Position numbers and translations under genes: made by a program
In this document: positions 7,401 to 11,937 of the stretch, one piece after another
Layout: every line of letters starts with the position of its first letter
Numbering within the stretch: the first letter of the stretch is position 1
Assembly (NCBI GenBank): GCA_021205375.1
Contig: JAJPXR010000148.1
Span: 1 to 11,937 of the forward strand
DNA length: 11,937 nucleotides
From: Clostridiales bacterium
GTDB taxonomy: Bacteria > Bacillota > Clostridia > Oscillospirales > Oscillospiraceae
Direction: 5' to 3'
Notes under the pieces: generated by a model
Seen by the model: only the letters and a program-made list of their open reading frames with translations
Databases searched by the model: none
Told to the model about the DNA's origin: nothing

Positions 7401-8786
7401 CATGATGTTGGTGATGATGCCATCCTCCAGCCAGATGGCCTTCATGTCTTGGCCGCCGATGTCCAGCAGGAAGGTGGCCTCTGGATAGTACTGGGTGCAG
7501 CCCATAGAGTGGGCCACAGTCTCCACGGTGTGGTAGTCCGCGCCAAATGCCTGGGCCAATAGCTGCTCACCGTAGCCGGTGGTGCCCAGGCCCAGAACCG
7601 TCAGCTTGATGCCCTGGGCGTCGTACTTCCGCTTGAGGGCGTTCAGACCGTCCCGCACCACCAGCAAAGGCTCCCCTTTGTTGTTTGCGTAGAACCGGTC
7701 AATGACCCGCTCCTCCTCGTCCAGCAGGACGAATTTGGAGGTGGTGCTGCCGGAGTCGATGCCCAGCCAGACCCGCAGCTCCCCGTTCACCGGCGTCGGC
7801 TGGCACAGGTCTTTCAGCTCCCGGTCATGCCGCGCCTGAAAGGTCTGCTGCGCCTCCAAAGAGGGGAAAAAGGGCTTCTGCACGTCCTCGTCTGCGCTGG
7901 AGGTTTCCTCCGCCTGCTCCAGCCGTTTCAACAGCTCCCCCAGGGTGGCGGTGTCCCTCTCGTTGGGGAAAAGCTGGTCGATGGCGATGGCCGTGCCGTA
8001 GGCCACGATGGTTTCCGGATGTTCCGGGCGGACAATGTCGTTTTCCGCCAGGTGCAGCCGCTCCGCAAACACCCGTACCAAAGTGGGGTGGAAGGTCAGC
8101 GGGCCGCCTTCAAAAATGATAGGAGCTGTCAGCTCCAGCCCCTGGGCCAGCCCGCCAATGGTCTGCTTCACGATGGCGTGGAAGGTGGATAGGGCGATGT
8201 CCTCCTTCCTGGCTCCTGAGAGGAGCAGCGGCTGGATGTCCGTCTTGGCGAACACACCACACCTGCCGGAGATGTCGTAAACCGTACGGCCCTGCTCCGC
8301 CAGAGCTTCAAACTGCTCCGGCTCCACGTTCAGCAGCGCCGCCACCTCGTCAATGAATGCGCCGGTGCCACCGGCACAACTGCCGTTCATCCGCATATCT
8401 GAGGTTTGGAGCTGGCCCTTTTGCTCGTCGTAGTAGAAGAACACGACCTTTGCGTCCTGTCCGCCCAGCTCCACGGCGGTTTTCACATTGGGGTACAGCG
8501 CCCGAACGGCGGCGGAGTTGGCCACCACTTCCTGTATGTACGGGACACCCAGCTTTTGCGCGATCGGCCTGCCGCCGGAGCCGCAGACCGCCGCCCGGAA
8601 CTGCGCCGCAGGGAAAAGTCCTGCCGCTTCCCGGAGCAGACTTTCTACTGTTTCCTGCTGCCTGGCGTTGTGCCGCACATAGCGTGCGTGGAGCATTTTC
8701 CCGGTTTCCGGGTCGGTGACGACCACTTTGACGGTTGTGGAACCCACGTCGATACCAAGGCGAAGGGTTTTGACTGTCTCTTCCAC
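4419..8786 (-). CDS. Fused CoA-dehydratase activase / HgdB-like protein, candidate anaerobic plasmalogen synthase (PlsA-PlsR type)
   Basis: 1455 residues from a GTG start, with AAGGAAGGA 5 nt upstream. Two BadF/HgdC-type ATPase halves come first. Half 1 (about 7-275) has GIDVGSTTVK (11-20), ELGGQDAK (106-113), C137 in NGSCAGGTG and C176 in GRCGVF. Half 2 (about 339-600) has GIDSGSTTSK (342-351), DIGGQDMK (442-449), C467 and C506. A Cys-rich linker (C634, C637, C641, C660) follows, then a DUF2229-like region (about 705-910, CFPAKLVHGH at 759) and an HgdB/dehydratase-like region (about 1050-1410) with C1106, C1109, C1139, C1141, C1371, C1400 and C1406. Activases use ATP to drive an electron through a [4Fe-4S] cluster to a dehydratase-type partner; here both are in one chain. 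Proteins of this class (C. perfringens PlsA/PlsR) were reported to convert acyl-ester phospholipids to vinyl-ether plasmalogens. Co-transcription with an acyltransferase supports a lipid substrate. An uncharacterised 2-hydroxyacyl-CoA dehydratase-like reductase is the alternative. The family is certain; the plasmalogen role is inferred. Confidence 0.9.
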   Translation of the reverse strand: MEETVKTLRLGIDVGSTTVKVVVTDPETGKMLHARYVRHNARQQETVESLLREAAGLFPAAQFRAAVCGSGGRPIAQKLGVPYIQEVVANSAAVRALYPNVKTAVELGGQDAKVVFFYYDEQKGQLQTSDMRMNGSCAGGTGAFIDEVAALLNVEPEQFEALAEQGRTVYDISGRCGVFAKTDIQPLLLSGARKEDIALSTFHAIVKQTIGGLAQGLELTAPIIFEGGPLTFHPTLVRVFAERLHLAENDIVRPEHPETIVAYGTAIAIDQLFPNERDTATLGELLKRLEQAEETSSADEDVQKPFFPSLEAQQTFQARHDRELKDLCQPTPVNGELRVWLGIDSGSTTSKFVLLDEEERVIDRFYANNKGEPLLVVRDGLNALKRKYDAQGIKLTVLGLGTTGYGEQLLAQAFGADYHTVETVAHSMGCTQYYPEATFLLDIGGQDMKAIWLEDGIITNIMLNEACSSGCGSFLENFAVNLNLPVEKIAEAAFRSEAPAHLGSRCTVFMNSTIINEQRRGKGPDDIMAGLCRSIIENVFTKVVRISNTAQLGDCIVVQGGTFRNRAVLRALEEYLGAEVKLAPYPGEMGAIGAALAVKRQVAESGYGHGSSSSFIGFDAVERFNYETQTGVPCLGCGNRCSRTIVRFSTGKQWTSGNRCEKGAAEAQNGSAPEKPAKDKPADLFAEREKLLFQDYPYQQTAPDKGEVVGLPRVLEFWDSMPFWSTFFRALGYRVKFSHKSSRKLYEQGLQYVASDTVCFPAKLVHGHIMDLAQAGVDRIFFPYVMHMPPEGVDKLSPYVCSVLQGYPMVVRNAQDPGRDNQVIFDTPVFHWFAEQDRKKQICRYAVETLGASREAAESAFADGEQALCTFRSTLTGRGEEVLRQTEERGSYAVVLAGRPYHTDPFICHDIFKRFEERGIPVLTVDSLPHLSEQDLKNTTIEITNNFHTRMLEGAMVAAKNPALEYVQIVSFGCGHDAILSDEISRILSESGGKSPLILKVDESDATGSLGIRIQSFLETIDIKRRDARLWEALEHWHRDLPEPSPTKFYKKDKKTRTILVPNISKEVSVLLSAIMEKEHYRVQTLPIGGREQIALGKKYVHNDICFPCQMVIGELISALQEGHYQQDEVAVAMVKFQCDCRMSHYAGLLRKGLDRAGFTEVPIVTTDMGDTKEMHPGVAVLGVSAVWEAVWTFMMLDILTDLCRKIRPYELHPGETDEVYNDCVAQLGESIRKGVSSARRAFAHCIDRMGQIPYDRSHLKPKVFVTGELLVTYHPGSNFNIERYLEDNGMETAFPRITDQLRKDFRATECEIKDYHANIPPYPQLVEGLFDYVQRQLEKIAVRHPLYECARRPKELYQEVSDIIPETLSCGEGWLMAAEIAHNAKEGVKSFIILQPFGCLPNHVCGRGVIKRLKEEYPGISILPLDLDPDTSYANVENRLQMLIMNHGAAQAAS

Positions 8787-8810
8787 AACGATCCTTCCTT
8801 TCTGTGCGGG

Positions 8811-9683
8811 CTATTCGCCCCTTTGAGCCCGTGGAATCCAGCCGGCGATGTCGCTCTCGTCAAAGTCATAGGTCAGCTTTTTTCCGTAGGCCTGTTCATA
8901 GGCGGCCACCTTCTGGCGGTAGTCCTGCGCCATCATTTCCTCACTGTTTTCCCGGTCGCTTTTGGCTGGGTCGGGATAGATGGGCGGGAGAATGTGCATG
9001 ACATACCGGGTCTTGTGGAACTGGTCGTTCTCCTGCCCCGGTAAGTCCCGGATCTCCACAAAGAAGGAAACCACGGGAACACGGTTGATGGCGGCGTAGT
9101 GGTAGGCGCCCCGTTTGGGCGGCCGGGGCTTCCGGTAGTGGAACCACATCTCCTGCTCCGGATAAATCAGCACGGCGTGCCCCTGCGCCAGCCGCTCGTG
9201 GAGCATGGGGCCAAAGTGCTTGCGGAGATAGGTGGTGTTGTTGGCCAGAGGGATGATATCCTCGTGGTTCATCAAAAAGCCGATCCACCCCTTCATGGCC
9301 AGGTTCGTCTCCTGGCTGACCATGAAAAGCCGCCGCCAGCCCGCCTTGTTGATGGCGCTGCGCACCGCTGTATTGTCCAACGGACTGAAGTGGTTACTGG
9401 TCACGATGACGCCGCCGTGAACCCCGGCCAGGTTTTCCAGCCCCTCGATTTTGGTGCTTCGGTTCAGGTATCTGGTGACGGTGTCCGTCAGCGCTCTGGC
9501 GCAGACGTTGCAGAACCGATAGCCAAAGGTTTTATAGTTGTCCAGAAAATGCTGGGTGATGGCGTCCTGTTCCTCTTTGGACAAATCAGGGTCATCCACC
9601 TCTACTTTGCAGTTCAGGTCACCGCGCTCCGCGGCGGCGCGCATATTGGCCACGACCTGCTCTTTGTTGCCTCCGATCAACAT
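8811..9683 (-). CDS. PlsC-like lysophospholipid/1-acylglycerol-3-phosphate acyltransferase family protein
   Basis: A 290-residue acyltransferase of the PlsC/LPLAT superfamily, acting on lysolipids at the inner membrane face. The canonical catalytic motif SNHFSPLDN gives H98 and D103 (HX4D). VLIYPEQEMW (171-180) is the second conserved block, followed by the basic KPRPPKRGAYHYA. A Cys-containing stretch (RFCNVCARA, about 56-64) precedes the domain. The start at 9683 is chosen over a longer frame from 9740 because GGAGAGAGGA lies 7 nt upstream and because it overlaps the previous gene's stop by 7 nt (ATGTTGA), implying translational coupling. It ends 24 nt before the GTG of the activase fusion, so the two are co-translated from one mRNA. 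It is a paralogue of the plus-strand acyltransferase at 3521. It plausibly supplies or remodels the diacyl lipid on which the fusion acts; this is inference. Confidence 0.88.
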   Translation of the reverse strand: MLIGGNKEQVVANMRAAAERGDLNCKVEVDDPDLSKEEQDAITQHFLDNYKTFGYRFCNVCARALTDTVTRYLNRSTKIEGLENLAGVHGGVIVTSNHFSPLDNTAVRSAINKAGWRRLFMVSQETNLAMKGWIGFLMNHEDIIPLANNTTYLRKHFGPMLHERLAQGHAVLIYPEQEMWFHYRKPRPPKRGAYHYAAINRVPVVSFFVEIRDLPGQENDQFHKTRYVMHILPPIYPDPAKSDRENSEEMMAQDYRQKVAAYEQAYGKKLTYDFDESDIAGWIPRAQRGE

Positions 9684-10678
9684 ACACGAATCCTCTCTCC
9701 TTTTTCGTTCATCTTGCGGAAGGTGATGGGCTGTTTGCACACTTCCGGCCCCTTGCGCACCATGTTGCCCAGGCAGGTGCGGTCAGACAGCTTCTGCTCC
9801 TCAGAATAAGTCTCCTTGTGCCGCACGATGTCCTCATAGAAGGGGGACCCCTCTGCATAACGCCAGAAGTAGTCCGCATACGGGATATTGTCATAGCACC
9901 AGGGCTTCTGAAACAGGTTGTAGTGGATCAGGTTGGGGTGCTCCAATGTCGTACCCGTTCCGCCGCCCTCCGGCGGCATGGCGTCCCAGCTCTCGTCCAG
10001 GTAGACGATTTTCCCGCTGCACATGGCGTTGAAGTAATCCTGATCGGGCGCGAGGCAGTCAAAGTGATAGGTTTGGAGCAGGTGGAGGAAATGCCTGGAG
10101 AAGTCCACCTCCCGCATCTTTTTCAGGTTCATCACCAGGATACCAGAGTTGATATACTGGTCGATGGGAACGCCCACAGCATTCTCCACATACTCTACCA
10201 GTTCGGGCACTGGCGTGATAGAGCGGTCAGCGCAGGCGGCGATGATGTTGTCCCCCAGCTCGGTCTGGAAGAGCCGGGAGATGTCGCCCGGCACCACAAT
10301 ATCGCTGTCCAGATAGATCCCCTTGTCGTATTCGGGGAACAAATCAGCAATAAAGAGCCGAAAATAGATTGTTAGTGTAAAGTAATCACACCGCAATCTA
10401 TTCTCGGCTCGGTCTGTGATGCCTGCCAGTTTGTCTTTTACCGTCAAGCGGTACTTCCGCTTCGCTCCCTGCATCTCAAGAAAGCGTATTTGGAAGGGAG
10501 GCTTTACATTGGCTGAGAGCTTTTCCTGGCTCTCCTCAGTCAAGTCCTCATGGAGGACGATGATTTGATACGTGTGGGATTTGGACGCATTTTCCATCAT
10601 GGAGCGAATTGCACAGTCCAGGTAGGGGGCATAGCTCTCGTCTACGGTGAAAAAGATTGGAATTTCATCCTGCTTCAT
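9677..10678 (-). CDS. Glycosyltransferase family 8 protein (second in operon)
   Basis: A 333-residue GT8-type, GT-A fold retaining glycosyltransferase that uses a nucleotide sugar and a divalent metal. It has an N-terminal IPIFFTVDESYAPYL strand-helix start and the metal-binding DXD within IYLDSDIVV (D124, D126). YINSGILVMNL (175-185), PDQDYFNA (211-218) and HYNLFQKPW (252-260, containing the C-terminal metal-ligand His252) are typical of the family. No signal peptide or membrane span is evident, so a cytosolic or peripheral membrane enzyme is likely. Its ATG overlaps the stop of the upstream GT8 gene by 4 nt (ATGA), with AAAGGA 8 nt upstream, and its stop overlaps the downstream acyltransferase start. 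The sugar and acceptor cannot be read from the sequence. The lipid-gene context suggests a glycolipid acceptor; surface polysaccharide is the alternative. Confidence 0.9.
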   Translation of the reverse strand: MKQDEIPIFFTVDESYAPYLDCAIRSMMENASKSHTYQIIVLHEDLTEESQEKLSANVKPPFQIRFLEMQGAKRKYRLTVKDKLAGITDRAENRLRCDYFTLTIYFRLFIADLFPEYDKGIYLDSDIVVPGDISRLFQTELGDNIIAACADRSITPVPELVEYVENAVGVPIDQYINSGILVMNLKKMREVDFSRHFLHLLQTYHFDCLAPDQDYFNAMCSGKIVYLDESWDAMPPEGGGTGTTLEHPNLIHYNLFQKPWCYDNIPYADYFWRYAEGSPFYEDIVRHKETYSEEQKLSDRTCLGNMVRKGPEVCKQPITFRKMNEKGERIRVC

Positions 10679-11544
10679 AGCAAGTATCCTTTCATGGCGG
10701 TGGTGACATCAGTATACTCCTGAAAAATGTCATCATATTCATGCAGCTTCAGCTTTTGGTGCACCTGCTCGATCTGCCAGGGTTTCACCGTCAGGGTGTG
10801 TATCCAGGGGAAAAAGCGAAAGCTGGTGGTGAAATGTTGAAACACGGTGTTTTGATGCAGCTTCCGCTGCTCGTTGTAGGCCCGGCCCCAGCGCTTTTTG
10901 GATTGGGCCAGCTTGTTGATAGCGGACTGATCCGGCATGAACATTTGCTTGTCACGGCACATGGCCCTGCACCGGGCGAACAGGCCGGTCTCCCGGATAT
11001 GTCTCAGGTTCAGCAGCAGCACCCCGGAGTTGAGGTAATCCATATGGAACAATTGATTCCGGAAGACCCATTTGCCATAGTAATCCAGCACGCCGGCCAT
11101 CTCACACCCATCCATGTCCTGGTGGTAAAAGGCGCTGTAGTCCCCCCGGCACAGCACATCGTTGTCCAAATACAGGATGCGCTCCGGCAGCTCTGGCACC
11201 TGGTCGGCATACAGCCGCAGCATACAGCAGGGGGTGAAGCGGGTGCCCAGGTTGGCCGTGGGCGGCTCCGCCTGGAACAGACCGGTTGCGTCGATGCGTG
11301 TGACAGTGTTTCTTTTGTCCTGCCGTTTGACATAGGAATCCAAATACCGAACGGTCTCATGTGTGACGGGTATAATCTGATGCTCCCCCAAAGTCAGATT
11401 CATCGTCATCACAAAGATATGCAGCGGCTCCGCCGTGTGTCTGAGCAGCGACAGGACAGACAGGATCAGGCCGTCCTCGATGTTTCTGTCCCCACAGTAC
11501 AGGACGTTGACACCGCTTTCTGATTGCTTGTCGTGTTCCATCAT
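10675..11544 (-). CDS. Glycosyltransferase family 8 protein (first in operon)
   Basis: A 289-residue GT8-like glycosyltransferase. It has NVLYCGDRNIEDGL at the N-terminus, then ILYLDNDVLCRGD with the DXD pair at D127 and D129, DYLNSGVLLLNL with N172-S173-G174, and MPDQSAIN. The C-terminal HFTT...KPWQ region is the counterpart of the HXXGXXKPW block, but lacks the usual glycine, so metal or substrate contacts there may differ. The frame is open to an ATG at 11595, but that codon has no ribosome site and would lie about 26 nt from the predicted transcription start. The ATG at 11544 has AGAGGGA at 8-nt spacing and is preferred. It is the first gene of the four-gene operon and is followed by the second GT8 gene with an ATGA overlap. 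The two GT8 proteins share family motifs but are clearly divergent, so they probably act at different steps. Acceptor unknown. Confidence 0.87.
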   Translation of the reverse strand: MMEHDKQSESGVNVLYCGDRNIEDGLILSVLSLLRHTAEPLHIFVMTMNLTLGEHQIIPVTHETVRYLDSYVKRQDKRNTVTRIDATGLFQAEPPTANLGTRFTPCCMLRLYADQVPELPERILYLDNDVLCRGDYSAFYHQDMDGCEMAGVLDYYGKWVFRNQLFHMDYLNSGVLLLNLRHIRETGLFARCRAMCRDKQMFMPDQSAINKLAQSKKRWGRAYNEQRKLHQNTVFQHFTTSFRFFPWIHTLTVKPWQIEQVHQKLKLHEYDDIFQEYTDVTTAMKGYLL

Positions 11545-11552
11545 GGCTGTGT

Positions 11553-11559
11553 TCCCTCT
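11553..11559 (-). promoter_or_regulatory. Ribosome binding site AGAGGGA fixing the first GT8 start
   Basis: On the minus strand AGAGGGA precedes the ATG at 11544 by 8 nt. The alternative in-frame ATGs at 11595 and 11580 lack a usable site at proper spacing, so this motif decides the start and shortens the protein by 17 residues relative to the longest frame. Confidence 0.65.
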
Positions 11560-11601
11560 GCCTGCTCCATCCAGGTGCATCTCCCTGGCTGACATATTTA
11601 C

Positions 11602-11621
11602 CGTGCGACATGTATCGCACG
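11602..11621. promoter_or_regulatory. Perfect palindromic operator over the operon transcription start
   Basis: CGTGCGA (11602-11608) and TCGCACG (11615-11621) form a perfect 7-bp inverted repeat around a 6-base spacer CATGTA. The palindrome begins 7 bases downstream of the -10, at the predicted +1, and covers roughly +1 to +20. This is a classical position for a dimeric repressor (TetR/AcrR-like factors often use such sites) that blocks initiation. The same arms could form an RNA hairpin at the extreme 5' end of the mRNA, which might instead affect stability. No regulator gene lies in the window. Confidence 0.6.
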
Positions 11622-11627
11622 ATTTAT

Positions 11628-11656
11628 ATTATACCCTCCTGTGAGCAGTTCATCAA
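11628..11656 (-). promoter_or_regulatory. Promoter of the GT8-GT8-acyltransferase-activase operon
   Basis: On the minus strand TTGATG (11656-11651) is followed after exactly 17 bases by a perfect TATAAT (11633-11628). Transcription should start near 11621, giving a leader of about 77 nt to the GT8 start at 11544. No other good promoter or terminator was noticed between here and the end of the activase gene at 4419, so the four genes, about 7.1 kb, are likely one transcript. Confidence 0.7.
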
Positions 11657-11740
11657 GGGACAAAATCAGACAAGTGTCGTATAACATAGAATGAACCACG
11701 CATTTCACTCTAGAGAATCAATGAGAGTACGTTTTCCATC

Positions 11741-11755
11741 TTGCGATTTTCGCAA
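11741..11755. repeat. Short perfect hairpin upstream of the operon promoter
   Basis: TTGCGA (11741-11746) and TCGCAA (11750-11755) form a perfect 6-bp inverted repeat with a TTT loop. The TCGCA core resembles the arm of the operator at 11602-11621 (TCGCACG), about 130 bases away. It could be a weak second site for the same regulator or chance. No U-run follows on either strand. Confidence 0.3.
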
Positions 11756-11761
11756 AACCTT

Positions 11762-11857
11762 TCAGGCACTTACCTGGAAATTTCCGCGCAGCCTTTCCCG
11801 GACCTTGCGCAGCTCCTGCGGGTAATCCTCGCCGCCGGAGTTACACCGTTTGTCCAT
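11762..11857 (-). CDS. Doubtful 31-codon ORF, possible gene remnant
   Basis: The minus-strand frame from ATG 11857 to TGA 11762 encodes 31 residues with a charged stretch, EDYPQELRKVRERLRGNF, that has the look of real GC-rich coding sequence. There is no ribosome site in front of the ATG. The frame stays open upstream to a TGA near 11912 without another ATG. It may be the decayed 3' end of a lost gene or chance. I recognise no family. The remainder of 11642-11937 is AT-rich with small palindromes (GACTTC/GAAGTC at 11860-11873; CCCGC/GCGGG at 11874-11893) and no convincing gene. Confidence 0.15.
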   Translation of the reverse strand: MDKRCNSGGEDYPQELRKVRERLRGNFQVSA

Positions 11858-11924
11858 TCGACTTCGGGAAGTCCCCGCACTGTTCCGAGCGGGAAAATAA
11901 ATTTTATAAAATCATTCTTTGCTA

Positions 11925-11930
11925 TTGACT
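11925..11930 (+). promoter_or_regulatory. Possible -35 element of a gene beyond the window
   Basis: TTGACT matches five of six bases of the -35 consensus and lies in AT-rich DNA at the right edge, pointing out of the window. A -10 at standard spacing would fall beyond 11937, so the promoter cannot be confirmed here. Confidence 0.2.
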
Positions 11931-11937
11931 TTAATAA

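Noticed and set aside
5547..7562. A 671-codon plus-strand frame opposite the activase fusion
   Set aside because: Same shadow effect; composition is Gly/Val/Leu/His rich, and no ribosome site or recognisable domain is present.
4419..8786. Hydantoinase/oxoprolinase or sugar kinase identity for the large protein, from its ASKHA ATPase motifs
   Set aside because: The GGQD boxes, the paired cluster cysteines 39 residues apart and the dehydratase-like C-terminal half identify the CoA-dehydratase activase family instead.
9684..9740. Longer N-terminus for the minus-strand acyltransferase (ATG at 9740)
   Set aside because: It would overlap the GT8 gene by over 60 bases, and the added residues look like shadow sequence, while the ATG at 9683 has a good ribosome site and a coupled overlap.

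Overview
The window looks like chromosome from an anaerobic, Gram-positive, moderately GC-rich Firmicute, most likely an Oscillospiraceae/Ruminococcaceae-type gut clostridium. The grounds are GC-rich coding sequence against AT-rich intergenic DNA, clear Shine-Dalgarno sites, consensus TATAAT promoters, short GC-rich palindromic repeats and a CTAACRR heptamer array of a kind I associate with these genomes, and an oxygen-sensitive iron-sulfur activase/dehydratase. The taxonomic assignment is inference, not a marker-gene result.

Layout. Positions 1-94 hold palindromic and tandem repeats. Positions 95-3052 (minus) are secA, the Sec translocase ATPase, with an extended -10 promoter just upstream. 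Positions 3053-3520 are an intergenic region carrying the secA promoter, several inverted repeats and a divergent promoter for a plus-strand acyltransferase (3521-4327). That gene meets the next transcription unit tail to tail at a strong bidirectional hairpin terminator (4338-4383).

From 11628 down to 4419, on the minus strand, lies a tightly packed four-gene operon. In transcription order it is: GT8 glycosyltransferase A, GT8 glycosyltransferase B (4-nt overlap), a PlsC-like acyltransferase (7-nt overlap), then, 24 nt later, a 1455-residue fused CoA-dehydratase activase / 2-hydroxyglutaryl-CoA-dehydratase-like protein. A TTGATG-17-TATAAT promoter drives it, and a near-perfect palindrome sits exactly over the predicted transcription start, as expected for a repressor operator. 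The last ~300 bases (11641-11937) hold little beyond hairpins and a doubtful 31-codon frame.

How the genes may work together. Large activase/dehydratase fusions of this architecture match the proteins (PlsA/PlsR of Clostridium perfringens) reported to make plasmalogens anaerobically by reducing an sn-1 acyl ester to a vinyl ether. Here the fusion is co-transcribed with an acyltransferase and two glycosyltransferases, and faces a second acyltransferase. The most economical reading is a membrane-lipid locus: acylation of the glycerol backbone, reduction to plasmalogen, and possibly sugar transfer to a lipid headgroup. The link to sugar transfer is inference. secA appears to be an unrelated housekeeping neighbour.
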